A stretch of DNA of 51,509 nucleotides from a bacterium (GTDB lineage: Bacteria; Bacillota_I; Bacilli_A; RF39; UBA660), in the NCBI GenBank assembly GCA_029218465.1, contig JAQXRJ010000085.1, positions 1-51,509 of the forward strand. Direction: 5' to 3'. How positions within the stretch are numbered: position 1 is the first letter of the stretch; each line of letters starts with the position of its first letter. This document shows positions 9,394 to 18,528 of this stretch, piece by piece. The notes beneath the pieces are model-generated. The model saw only the letters and a list, made by a program, of their open reading frames with translations, did not search any database and was not told the DNA's origin. The translations under genes and the position numbers were made by a program.

Positions 9394-10665
9394 TTATTTA
9401 ATATAATATGTTCCAGAATAACATGTGTTCGAGTTCCCATACTTATCCCTTACTACAAATTTAGCTTTTCTTATGCCACTGTTTACTATTCTTAATTTTA
9501 ATTTGCCTTGTAATGTATTAAAATAATTATAGTTTTCAACTAAATTATTAAAATTATTTGGCTCATTATAATATATATCAAAACTAACTGTTTCACTTGA
9601 AGGTGTAACTTTAAAATATATTGGACTTTCTACCCATGTTTTTTCACTAACGGATTTGCCTGTCTCATTAATAACTTCTAATTTAGGACATGCAACATTA
9701 ATAACTGTAAAGCTATAAATACTCGAAGTAGAGCTATTACCTGCTCCTGTTGTTACTTTAACTTTATAGTTGCCACTTTTAAAAACTTCTAAAGAAGAAT
9801 TACTCGAAACTTTTAAGTCATCTTTATACCATTCATAAATATATCCAGAATTTGTATTTTTAGGTGAAACATCTGCAGTTAATAAAACACTCTTATTAGT
9901 TTTATTTGAAGAATTTATTATAACACTAGGTTTAGTAGAATCAATTTTTGAGATTTTAATACTTCGAGATTTAGTATTGCCATAATTGTCTTTTACCAAT
10001 ATACTTACTGTTTGATTAGAATTGAATCTCTTTGTATCAGAAGAAGAATAAGTCTTTCCACCATCAAAAGAATATTTTAGATCATTTGATGATGAAGCAT
10101 TAATTTTTAAAGTTACTGATGTAGTCCATTTAGCACTGTTACCAGTCACGCTATTTATAATTAAATCATTTTTTAGAAGCTGATCATATTTTTTTTCAAT
10201 GCTTAGATTACCATCAGAATTATTGGCTGATTCTTCATTATCAATTTCTTTTTCTATTATTGTGCTGTTTTCTTCATAGTTTTTGACAATATTTATAACA
10301 TAGGTTTTTTTGTTTCCATTTTCCGCATTTACTACAATTGAATAATTAAAACTAGAATCAACTTTTAACTCTTTATTACATCCAATTGTTTCTGCCTTTG
10401 ATGATGAAGAAACACACAATATCTTAACAGAATCTTTATTTGTATTTAAGGAATAATTATAAACATTTCTATCAAATTTTGGAAATATATTTTCGTTTTC
10501 CACACTTAAATTTTTTAAATAAGCATTAGAATCTTTTTTATTCATTCTACATGAAATAATTAAAACTAATGTAACTGTAATTAGCATTATTACTAATAAT
10601 AGTCTTATAAGATGTGGTTTTCTATAATCTTCATCTATATACAAATCTTCATTATATTCAGGCAT
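9394..10665 (-). CDS. Membrane-anchored protein with cadherin-like beta-sandwich and Ig-like repeats
   Basis: N-terminal TM after short cytosolic tail; LKNLSVENENIFPKFDRNVYNYSLNTNKDSVKI resembles cadherin-like domain; start trimmed to MPEYNEDL with GAGGGGG RBS. Confidence 0.65.
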   Translation of the reverse strand: MPEYNEDLYIDEDYRKPHLIRLLLVIMLITVTLVLIISCRMNKKDSNAYLKNLSVENENIFPKFDRNVYNYSLNTNKDSVKILCVSSSSKAETIGCNKELKVDSSFNYSIVVNAENGNKKTYVINIVKNYEENSTIIEKEIDNEESANNSDGNLSIEKKYDQLLKNDLIINSVTGNSAKWTTSVTLKINASSSNDLKYSFDGGKTYSSSDTKRFNSNQTVSILVKDNYGNTKSRSIKISKIDSTKPSVIINSSNKTNKSVLLTADVSPKNTNSGYIYEWYKDDLKVSSNSSLEVFKSGNYKVKVTTGAGNSSTSSIYSFTVINVACPKLEVINETGKSVSEKTWVESPIYFKVTPSSETVSFDIYYNEPNNFNNLVENYNYFNTLQGKLKLRIVNSGIRKAKFVVRDKYGNSNTCYSGTYYIK

Positions 10666-10731
10666 TAGTCTAACCCCCTCACAGGTTAATAATATACCAA
10701 ATATGCTACAAAATGTCAAAAATAAGCAAAA

Positions 10732-12111
10732 CTAAGTTTGCTTATTAAAATAATTTATTAAATTAGTAAATTCTCTTTTTATCAAAAATAAATGTTCTTC
10801 TGAAGTTGCTTCAAATCTAGCTGTTATGTTTGGTCCAGTATTACTTACCCTTATTAAAGCCCAGCCATTATTCTTTATTATTTTAACTCCATCTGTTTCA
10901 TCAACTTTAAATCTCATTTTTATACAGTATTTTCTTATATTTTCTATAACATCATTTTTTATACTGTTAGGAGATGGAAATTTAATCTCATCAGTTGAAT
11001 AATATTTATCTATATCACTGACTAACTGACTTAACGATTTATTACTTTTTGATAGTAATTCAATCATTCTAAGTCCAGCATAGATACCACTTCCAATAAC
11101 AGGTATTCTGTCATTAAAATAAATGTGACCAGAATACTCACCACCAAAAAGTATATTATCCTCTATTACTTTAGTCATAGTATATGATGCTCCTGTTCTG
11201 TAACATATAGGGGAACCACCATATTTAACTATTTCGTTTTTTAAAGCATCTGAACATTTTACATCATAAAGTATTCTTTTATCATCATTATTAAGTATTA
11301 TATCTCTGGAAATAACGGCCATATATATATCTGTTTTTATAATATTGCCTTTTTCATCAACAATTCCACATCTGTCACCATCACCATCAAAACCAATCCC
11401 AATATCGGCATTTAGTTCAAGAACTTTATTCTTCAACTGTTGTTGATTTTCACTTACACATGGATCTGGATGATGGTTAGGAAAGTTTGAATCGCTTTCT
11501 TCATTAATAATTGTTAAATCAACATTAAAAGATTCAAATATTTTTCTAGCTATTACACTAGTAGTCCCATTAGCGAGATCTATTACTACCTTAAGTTTTT
11601 TATTTCCAAGTCTTATTCCGTCTCTAATTATTTTTATATAATCTTCCCCTATATCACACTTAGAAAGTTTTCCAACGCCCTCTTCAAAGTCATTTTTTTC
11701 AATAAATTTTCTAAACTTTTCAATAGAATCTCCTTTTACAGGACCACCTTCATCAAATGCAAATTTGAAACCATTATCATCTTTAGGATTGTGACTTGCA
11801 GTGACCATTATATAAGAAGGAATATTAAGCAAATATTTTGCATAGTAACACATTGGTGTTGTAACAAGGCCTATGCTAACTACATCTACACCTGTAGATA
11901 AAATACCTATAGTAAGGGATAGAGACAATTCAATGGAAGAATATCTATTATCATAACCAACAATGCATTTTTTCTTATTACTTCTTGTCAAATATGTTCC
12001 ATATGCTTTACCTATTGTATATGCAATATCCTTATTAATATCATTAGGATATGTTCCTCTAATGTCATATGCTTTAAATATTTCTTTATTAATATTTTTT
12101 ACTATTTTCAT
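10732..12111 (-). CDS. Phosphomannomutase/phosphoglucomutase
   Basis: TASHNPKDDNGFKFAF and GFDGDGDRCGIVDEKG; GEYSGHIYF. Confidence 0.93.
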   Translation of the reverse strand: MKIVKNINKEIFKAYDIRGTYPNDINKDIAYTIGKAYGTYLTRSNKKKCIVGYDNRYSSIELSLSLTIGILSTGVDVVSIGLVTTPMCYYAKYLLNIPSYIMVTASHNPKDDNGFKFAFDEGGPVKGDSIEKFRKFIEKNDFEEGVGKLSKCDIGEDYIKIIRDGIRLGNKKLKVVIDLANGTTSVIARKIFESFNVDLTIINEESDSNFPNHHPDPCVSENQQQLKNKVLELNADIGIGFDGDGDRCGIVDEKGNIIKTDIYMAVISRDIILNNDDKRILYDVKCSDALKNEIVKYGGSPICYRTGASYTMTKVIEDNILFGGEYSGHIYFNDRIPVIGSGIYAGLRMIELLSKSNKSLSQLVSDIDKYYSTDEIKFPSPNSIKNDVIENIRKYCIKMRFKVDETDGVKIIKNNGWALIRVSNTGPNITARFEATSEEHLFLIKREFTNLINYFNKQT

Positions 12112-12119
12112 ACAAACAC

Positions 12120-12590
12120 CTATTCATTTAAAGCTATTTTACAGCTAAATCCTTTAGATTCATATAAATTTTTTTGAGTATCAATATCATTAATATAATT
12201 ACTCAAAACCTCCTTACTTGAATCATCTAAAGAAGCAACATTAAAGAAGATAGAATTTTCAGAACTATTGTATTGTGCTATGGGAATATCTTTTAATTGT
12301 TGAAATTCTAACATTTCTGAATTAAAATCATTTAGTGAGCTATCATTAACGTTTTGATAAGTAATCTTTAATGAATATATGGCATCATTTCTGTATATTG
12401 TTTGATATAATATATTAAGCATATTATTATTGTTAGACTTTACGGTGTTGCAATCCATTATTTTGAATGTATATACATTTTTTGATGAGTTATTTTCCTC
12501 TTTAGGTATAATTATTCTAAATAAAGGTGGTACAAATATCATTATTATTAGAAATACTATAAACAAATAATAAACTTTATAATTTTTCAT
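12120..12590 (-). CDS. Hypothetical membrane-anchored protein
   Basis: 156-aa ORF with N-terminal TM. Confidence 0.55.
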   Translation of the reverse strand: MKNYKVYYLFIVFLIIMIFVPPLFRIIIPKEENNSSKNVYTFKIMDCNTVKSNNNNMLNILYQTIYRNDAIYSLKITYQNVNDSSLNDFNSEMLEFQQLKDIPIAQYNSSENSIFFNVASLDDSSKEVLSNYINDIDTQKNLYESKGFSCKIALNE

Positions 12591-12657
12591 ATATATAACC
12601 CTCTTTTCTATTATAGTAATATGATATCACATTTAGCTTCAAAATTAAATATCAAAA

Positions 12658-12682
12658 AGAAAAAATGCAATAATTTGCATTT
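12658..12682 (-). terminator. Rho-independent terminator of tig
   Basis: AAAAATGCAA-TAAT-TTGCATTTTT. Confidence 0.8.
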
Positions 12683-12685
12683 TTA

Positions 12686-13948
12686 CTATTTATTAAATTC
12701 TTTTAGCAAATCGATTACTTTACGAACCTCTAAATCATATTTAATCATTTCTAATCCACCAAAAGCTTTTAAAAATTCGTCTTTTTTCATATTATACTTT
12801 TTAGATAGTTCATCAGCCTCTTTATCAGCATCTTCATCACTTATTTCTATTTTTTCAAGTTTTGCAATTTCTTCAAGCATTAATCTATATAATACATTTT
12901 TATATCCTTCTTTTTCTAGTTCACTTCTTAGTTGTTCTTCATTAGATTTTGTTAAGCTGTAATATAAATCTATACTAGCCCCTTGAGTTTTTAAATTATC
13001 TTCGAATCTATGTAATAGTCTATGAGTTTCTTCTTCAACCATTTCCTCCGGTATATCAACATCTACATTTTTGGCAACAGCATCTAGTAATTGATCTATA
13101 TATTTATTTTCAGCATCACTTTCCTTATGAGCCTTAATTCCCTTTTTTATTTCTTCTTCTAAAGTTTCTTTAGAATTAACCCCCTCCATAGCAAGATCTT
13201 CGAATAATTCTTCATCTAATTCTCGCGTTTTCTTTTCTTTTATTTCATTGACTTTAACTTTAAATATTACTTCCTTACCTTTTAAATCCTCAGCAGGATA
13301 TTCTTCTGGGAAAGTAACGTTAATTTCTTTTTCTTCTCCTGGTTTCATTCCAATTAACTGTTCTTCAAAGCCTGGTATGAATGTATTTGAACCAATTTCA
13401 AGCTCATAATTTTCACCTTTTCCACCTGCAAAGGCGATACCATCCTTAAATCCCTCAAAATCAATAATTGCAACATTACCAGATTCAACATTACCATTAT
13501 TCTTTAAAACTAAATCAGTATATTTTTCAAGCAAATGAGATACTTCATGATCAATCTCTTCTTTTGTAACTTTAACTTTTTCTTTTTTGACATTTAATCC
13601 TTTATAATTTTTAATCTTTACTTCAGGAGATGTAACTATAGTAAATTGAAATTCTACCTTTTCAGAGTCAATTGATAAAATATTTACTTTTGGCTGTACA
13701 ACTGGAACTAACTTTGAATCTGCTATAGCCTTTAAATATGCTTCTTGAACAACATAATCACTCGCCTCTAAAAACAAGCTTTCTTTTCCATATTTCTTTT
13801 CAAAAACTTCACGAGTAGCTTTTCCTTTTCTAAATCCAGGAATAGTTACCTCACTATTTTTCTTTTTAAATGCTTTATCTAAGGCACTTTGCCAAGTGTC
13901 TCCATCAATTATTATTTTTATTTCATGATTATTATTTTTCTTTGTCAT
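12686..13948 (-). CDS. tig: Trigger factor
   Basis: TIPGFRKGKATREVFEKKYG; FKBP domain; trigger factor C-terminal domain. Confidence 0.95.
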   Translation of the reverse strand: MTKKNNNHEIKIIIDGDTWQSALDKAFKKKNSEVTIPGFRKGKATREVFEKKYGKESLFLEASDYVVQEAYLKAIADSKLVPVVQPKVNILSIDSEKVEFQFTIVTSPEVKIKNYKGLNVKKEKVKVTKEEIDHEVSHLLEKYTDLVLKNNGNVESGNVAIIDFEGFKDGIAFAGGKGENYELEIGSNTFIPGFEEQLIGMKPGEEKEINVTFPEEYPAEDLKGKEVIFKVKVNEIKEKKTRELDEELFEDLAMEGVNSKETLEEEIKKGIKAHKESDAENKYIDQLLDAVAKNVDVDIPEEMVEEETHRLLHRFEDNLKTQGASIDLYYSLTKSNEEQLRSELEKEGYKNVLYRLMLEEIAKLEKIEISDEDADKEADELSKKYNMKKDEFLKAFGGLEMIKYDLEVRKVIDLLKEFNK

Positions 13949-13996
13949 AATATTTCCTCCAACAAATATATATTATATATTATTAAGTAATTTAAA

Positions 13997-14018
13997 ACAA
14001 GTAGAATTTTCTACTTGT
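13997..14018 (-). terminator. Terminator whose stem includes a stop codon
   Basis: ACAAGTAG-AAAATT-CTACTTGT followed by TTTTAAA on minus strand. Confidence 0.65.
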
Positions 14019-14217
14019 CATGATAATCCAGTTTATCCCTATATTTAGTTAATAATTTAGATAATACAAAAGTAAATATTGGATATATAATACTAATTTT
14101 TAATACAAAAGTAAGTAAACATAATATTAATGTCATAATGAGTAATAATATTATTAAATATCTAAGTACTTTACGGATTCTATAATTTTTATATTTTGTT
14201 TCATTATCTATTTTAAT
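14011..14217 (-). CDS. Candidate 68-aa single-TM protein with non-canonical (AUU) start
   Basis: Open frame IKIDNETKYKNYRIRKVLRYLIILLLIMTLILCLLTFVLKISIIYPIFTFVLSKLLTKYRDKLDYHDK; GGAG 7 nt before ATT; overlaps preceding stop by 1 nt; absent from ORF track. Confidence 0.4.
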   Translation of the reverse strand: MKIDNETKYKNYRIRKVLRYLIILLLIMTLILCLLTFVLKISIIYPIFTFVLSKLLTKYRDKLDYHDK

Positions 14218-14893
14218 AAGGCATCTCCATCTCAGATACTACCCATCTACTATTAATCTTTTCTATAACAAATTTGTTTATTTTATATGTATAATTGCAG
14301 TTATCTACACAGTCAATATCTGAATACATGCTTTTTACATTATATACAATTTTGTCATTACTTTCACTTACAATGTTATAGGAATCCATTTGTATATATC
14401 TTTCATCTCGGTCTAAAGAATATGGAATTACATATAATTCATTATTATAATCCAAATATTGTTCTCCAACCATTTTTGAAGCTAAATCATTAGATATATA
14501 TTTTCTTAAATAGGTTATTACATCATTTTTAGTTTTAAATTCACTGTCGCAAACTTTGTAATATATTTTTCCATCAAGAGTTTTATTACTATCTGTACAT
14601 ATTGATAACCAATTGGTTCCAAATGCAACTGAATTAGAAAGTGTATCTAATGTTACATAATACATTGAATCAAATAATTCATCTGTATTAATATCATTAT
14701 CTATAGTTGCATATTTGCCATCTCCACTAATACTATCGTCAGATAATGAATTAGACGTAAAATTAATATTACTAAACCAAACTCCCGCTCCACACAATGA
14801 TACTATTAAACATATAACCGTTACAAATATAATAGTTAATCCAGCCTTTCTTTTTTCTAGCAATACATTTTTTTTATTTTTTTTCTTTTCCAT
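14213..14893 (-). CDS. Hypothetical membrane-anchored protein
   Basis: 226-aa ORF with basic N-terminus and TM helix. Confidence 0.6.
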   Translation of the reverse strand: MEKKKNKKNVLLEKRKAGLTIIFVTVICLIVSLCGAGVWFSNINFTSNSLSDDSISGDGKYATIDNDINTDELFDSMYYVTLDTLSNSVAFGTNWLSICTDSNKTLDGKIYYKVCDSEFKTKNDVITYLRKYISNDLASKMVGEQYLDYNNELYVIPYSLDRDERYIQMDSYNIVSESNDKIVYNVKSMYSDIDCVDNCNYTYKINKFVIEKINSRWVVSEMEMPY

Positions 14894-14953
14894 AACAATT
14901 CTCCAATCTTTATTATAATAATATCATATTTTTTTGTCTTTGAATAGTATCAA

Positions 14954-15580
14954 TTATTGTTTTTTAAAAATAGTATAAGCCATAAGACCAATAACTACAA
15001 AAGTAAGTGCAAAAATTACTTTATTCAAACTTTTAGGATTATTTTCTGCGTTGTTTACAATTGCATCTGTTAAAAAATATTGAGAGCAATGATCTATACT
15101 AAATTCTGCATAACCATCGGTAACAATAATATCTTTTTCTATAAATTCAATTTTTTTTATATCTTCATTATAATAATATAAATACAATTTGTTACCATCT
15201 TTAAATTTATCAGAAACATCTACTTTTATACTTGCAGAGGTTGGTAAACTCCCATGATGTGAAAATGATAAATACTTTTTAGTAATGTTTCCTGCTATTG
15301 AATCAATTTCATCTTTTTTTTCACTTTCAAAATCAATATTAAAGTTTAATTTAATTTTATCATTAATTTTATTTTTATCAAATGACCATGAATACTCATA
15401 ATTTGTTTTTTTTTCCTTTATTTTAACAATTACCAAATTTTTATCAATTGTCTTAGAAATATAGTAATCATCTTCATTAATGCCATCAAATTCTACGAAA
15501 GGTTCTACGTCATTTAAAATTGAGGCATATATAAATTGAGGCATAAAAAACAATAGAATCATTATTAACAACTTTCTCAT
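14954..15580 (-). CDS. Secreted surface protein with C-terminal TM anchor
   Basis: Signal peptide MRKLLIMILLFFMPQFIYAS and C-terminal TM VIFALTFVVIGLMAYTIFKKQ. Confidence 0.6.
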   Translation of the reverse strand: MRKLLIMILLFFMPQFIYASILNDVEPFVEFDGINEDDYYISKTIDKNLVIVKIKEKKTNYEYSWSFDKNKINDKIKLNFNIDFESEKKDEIDSIAGNITKKYLSFSHHGSLPTSASIKVDVSDKFKDGNKLYLYYYNEDIKKIEFIEKDIIVTDGYAEFSIDHCSQYFLTDAIVNNAENNPKSLNKVIFALTFVVIGLMAYTIFKKQ

Positions 15581-15642
15581 ATTTATCCTTCCTATTCCAA
15601 TAATTAATTTAATACATATATAATAATATTCTTATAAAACTA

Positions 15643-16305
15643 TTAAGACAATAACAAAAATGTTAAAGGAATAAGCTGATAAACAAATTTGATTAACATA
15701 AGTATTATAATATTGTTATCATTTTTTATATAAGCTATGCTTAAGACTATCTCAGGAATAAAATACATCAAAAAATAAATAAATATATTTGATGTTGGAA
15801 AACCAATAAAAACAAATGTTATTAACGTATAAATCAAACCACTAATTATTACAAACAAAAACTTATTATCAAAAATATCAATGATTGACTTTCTAAAAAG
15901 CAATTCTTCGGCAATAATTGCAAAAATCATAGTTTTAAAAATAGTATAATATGTAGAAATTTCAAAAAGTGATGTTATTGCACCAGTATTATCATCAACT
16001 GCTAAATCAGGACAAATACTTTCAGTTATGATACCCATAATCATATTAGAAGCAAAAATAATAAATACCCATAATACAATCTTTTTAATTATTGTAGAAA
16101 TCTTAGTTATTTTTATTTTATTTATGCATCTTTTTAATTCATCCATGTATAAAAAAACAATCAAAAGTAAAAAAACAGCATCAAATAAAAACGAACATAA
16201 AATTGAATTTATTGCAAACTGATTAACAAGAAAAGTTATTATCGTTGGATAAATTAAATACATTAAAAATAACAAAAATGTTTTAACAATTTTTTTATCT
16301 TTCAT
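15643..16305 (-). CDS. CPBP-family intramembrane (Abi/CAAX-type) protease-like protein
   Basis: EELLFRKSIIDIF motif in a multi-TM protein. Confidence 0.75.
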   Translation of the reverse strand: MKDKKIVKTFLLFLMYLIYPTIITFLVNQFAINSILCSFLFDAVFLLLIVFLYMDELKRCINKIKITKISTIIKKIVLWVFIIFASNMIMGIITESICPDLAVDDNTGAITSLFEISTYYTIFKTMIFAIIAEELLFRKSIIDIFDNKFLFVIISGLIYTLITFVFIGFPTSNIFIYFLMYFIPEIVLSIAYIKNDNNIIILMLIKFVYQLIPLTFLLLS

Positions 16306-16372
16306 AACAATTCACACCTACCTTTATTAATATAATTATATCACACATAGAAAAAAAAAAAAGAAGAAAAGA

Positions 16373-16394
16373 AAAAAACTCAATTGAGTTTTTT
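16373..16394 (-). terminator. Perfect-palindrome terminator after tiny ORF
   Basis: AAAAAACTCAATTGAGTTTTTT with TTTTCTTTTC-type tract on minus strand. Confidence 0.75.
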
Positions 16395-16401
16395 CTTTAT
16401 A

Positions 16402-16431
16402 TTATAAAAATCTTCTTAACCATGCCCACAT
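16402..16431 (-). CDS. Candidate 9-aa peptide gene, MWAWLRRFL
   Basis: ATG TGG GCA TGG TTA AGA AGA TTT TTA TAA; GGGAGG 9 nt upstream; promoter upstream and terminator 7 nt downstream. Confidence 0.5.
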   Translation of the reverse strand: MWAWLRRFL

Positions 16432-16485
16432 GTTCAAAATCCTCCCTTCATATGTACTAAATTATACAAACTGTATCACACTATA

Positions 16486-16506
16486 TTGTATAATAGTATT
16501 ATACAA
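16486..16506. promoter_or_regulatory. Operator-like dyad TTGTATAAT-AGT-ATTATACAA
   Basis: 9-bp perfect inverted repeat overlapping the -10 of the tiny-ORF promoter. Confidence 0.55.
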
Positions 16507-16526
16507 CAAAGTATCACAGTTTACAA
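16498..16526 (-). promoter_or_regulatory. Sigma-A promoter for the tiny-ORF unit
   Basis: TTGTAA (16521-16526), 17 nt, TATAAT (16498-16503) on minus strand. Confidence 0.6.
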
Positions 16527-16581
16527 TAAATTTAGGATTATTTATAGAAAACATTTCAAATGTTTCTATCAAAAATAAAAA

Positions 16582-16610
16582 GCAGTATAGAAAATAAATC
16601 TAATACTGCT
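16582..16610 (-). terminator. Terminator downstream of rpmA
   Basis: AGCAGTAT...ATACTGCT stem-loop with A/T-rich flank. Confidence 0.6.
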
Positions 16611-16631
16611 CGATTTATAAAAATATTTCAA

Positions 16632-16916
16632 TTATTTTTCCATTGTATAACAGCTTACTTGTTTTTTATCTTTTCCAAGTCTTTCAAATCTTACCACACC
16701 ATCTACTGTTGTATATAATGTATCATCATTACCACGTCTTACATTTGTACCTGGATAAATTTTTGTTCCTCTTTGACGATATAAAATAGAACCAGCTGTA
16801 ACGAACTCACCGTCTGCAGCTTTAGCACCTAATCTTCGACCTGCTGAATCACGACCATTTGATGTGGAACCTTGCCCTTTATGATGAGCAAACAATTGTA
16901 TATTTAACTTTAACAT
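16632..16916 (-). CDS. rpmA: 50S ribosomal protein L27 with Prp-type N-terminal propeptide
   Basis: [39 protein letters not shown]. Confidence 0.98.
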   Translation of the reverse strand: MLKLNIQLFAHHKGQGSTSNGRDSAGRRLGAKAADGEFVTAGSILYRQRGTKIYPGTNVRRGNDDTLYTTVDGVVRFERLGKDKKQVSCYTMEK

Positions 16917-16918
16917 CG

Positions 16919-17227
16919 TTATTCCTCCTCAATCTTTATATTTTTAGAATATTTCTTAGATAATTCACTAAACATATTTATCATATTTTGAATTAACTTA
17001 TTAGAAATATCATCGTTCTTATTTATTATTATATAAAATGCATTTTTCTTTTCTTCATATGTAATATAACTTTTATCGAATTCTAATAACGCATTTACCG
17101 TAGTTATCATTATTGATGAAGCACTACTGCATACAATATCTTTTCCATAATCATCATATTCTGTATGACCAATTAAACTGATTTTATAAAATTCATTATT
17201 TTTTTTCTTAACTAATACTCTTAACAT
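16919..17227 (-). CDS. prp: Ribosomal-processing cysteine protease Prp
   Basis: [28 protein letters not shown]; between rplU and rpmA. Confidence 0.93.
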   Translation of the reverse strand: MLRVLVKKKNNEFYKISLIGHTEYDDYGKDIVCSSASSIMITTVNALLEFDKSYITYEEKKNAFYIIINKNDDISNKLIQNMINMFSELSKKYSKNIKIEEE

Positions 17228-17231
17228 TTAA

Positions 17232-17534
17232 TTAACCATTAATTTTTTCAATAAGAACTTGTGTATAAGGCTGTCTATGTCCTTGGCGATGACGATTACT
17301 TCTATCTTTTTGCTTGTAAGTAAATATTTTTATTTTCTTTTGTTTTCCATGTTTTAGAATTTTACCTACAACAGTAGCGTCATTAAGATAAGGATTTCCA
17401 ACTTTTGTATCAATCATTAAAACTTTATCAAATACGACTTCACTACCCGCTTCACCATCTAATTTTTCAACATAGATAGATTCACCTTCACTAACGTAGT
17501 ATTGTTTACCACCTGTAGTAATTACTGCTTTCAT
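17232..17534 (-). CDS. rplU: 50S ribosomal protein L21
   Basis: MKAVITTGGKQYYVSEGESIYVEKLDGEAGSEVVFDKVLM; start trimmed to ATG at 17532-17534 after AAGGAGGAT. Confidence 0.97.
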   Translation of the reverse strand: MKAVITTGGKQYYVSEGESIYVEKLDGEAGSEVVFDKVLMIDTKVGNPYLNDATVVGKILKHGKQKKIKIFTYKQKDRSNRHRQGHRQPYTQVLIEKING

Positions 17535-17547
17535 ATTATCCTCCTTT

Positions 17548-17634
17548 ATATTATCTAGACTCGCTCTTAAGGTACTTAATAAGTTTTCTAACCTATTCAA
17601 TGCGGTTTGAAACCTATAAAGGCTACAAACATAA
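17548..17634 (-). ncRNA. Candidate ribosomal protein L21 leader
   Basis: GTTTGTAGCCTTTATAGGTTTCAAACCGCATTGAATAGGTTAGAAAACTTATTAAGTACCTTAAGAGCGAGTC immediately upstream of rplU; position and CCGC-containing core fit Firmicutes L21 leaders; not modelled. Confidence 0.5.
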
Positions 17635-17754
17635 AAGATTTTAACACAAAAATCGTTGTAAGTCAAACACTGTTTTATAATTTGTTGGCATTTTCTTTCA
17701 AAATAAATTTAATAGTTTTTAAAACTCTAATTATTATTTTAATTTAAATATATA

Positions 17755-17783
17755 AAAGCTAAACTGATTTTTGTTTAGCTTTT
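17755..17783 (-). terminator. Terminator downstream of yneF-like gene
   Basis: AAAAGCTAAAC...GTTTAGCTTTT. Confidence 0.7.
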
Positions 17784-17791
17784 ATTACAAG

Positions 17792-18001
17792 TTACATGAA
17801 TTTTTCCATTGATTTCATCATTTGATTAATTTGCTTTTGAGATGGTTTTCTACCCATCTGCATCATTAATGTCTTAATCATTTCTTCATTAATAGGCGGA
17901 TTCTTTTTTAAATAACTCTTCATAACTTTTCTACATACAAAAAATCCTATAATTGAACCTACAACTATTCCAATAAATACCTGTAATATATCAAGCCACA
18001 T
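17792..18001 (-). CDS. yneF: YneF/UPF0154 family membrane protein
   Basis: [55 protein letters not shown]. Confidence 0.92.
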   Translation of the reverse strand: MWLDILQVFIGIVVGSIIGFFVCRKVMKSYLKKNPPINEEMIKTLMMQMGRKPSQKQINQMMKSMEKFM

Positions 18002-18043
18002 ATTATCATCTCCTTAAATTATATTTTACTAAAAATAATATGT

Positions 18044-18469
18044 TTACACAAGCATTTTTACGCTTGAAATGAAGAAATAATCATTATTATTAAAATCACA
18101 AACAAAGTAATTTTTATTACTTTGTGCAAGAATATTAAAAAATTCTGTAAAATTTTTATTTGAATTTATAAGAATGTATGCTTTTTTTGCAACTAATACA
18201 CTAATCTCATCCTTATATAGATTATTTATAATATGACTATTATTTTTTTTAGAGTAAGTCATCTTCTTATGCATTTTAAGAAATATATCTTTATCAACAC
18301 TTTCATTATCTATTTTATTAGTTAACTGTTTAAACATATTAAAACCATGCTCTAAGTCTTTTTTTCTTAAATGATATAGCTGATTTAAAACACTATACAA
18401 GCTACTAGGAGTATTATCATAAAGACTAATATATTCTTTTTTAATATCAAATACATAATAAATTCTCAT
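18044..18469 (-). CDS. sirA: SirA-like sporulation inhibitor of replication
   Basis: N-terminal MRIYYVFDIKKEYISLY and size fit SirA; sits between yneF and tkt as in B. subtilis. Confidence 0.7.
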   Translation of the reverse strand: MRIYYVFDIKKEYISLYDNTPSSLYSVLNQLYHLRKKDLEHGFNMFKQLTNKIDNESVDKDIFLKMHKKMTYSKKNNSHIINNLYKDEISVLVAKKAYILINSNKNFTEFFNILAQSNKNYFVCDFNNNDYFFISSVKMLV

Positions 18470-18528
18470 TAAACATCACCTACTACATATTAATATTAAA
18501 ATAGTTCAAAATTTGTCAAAAAAAGAAA

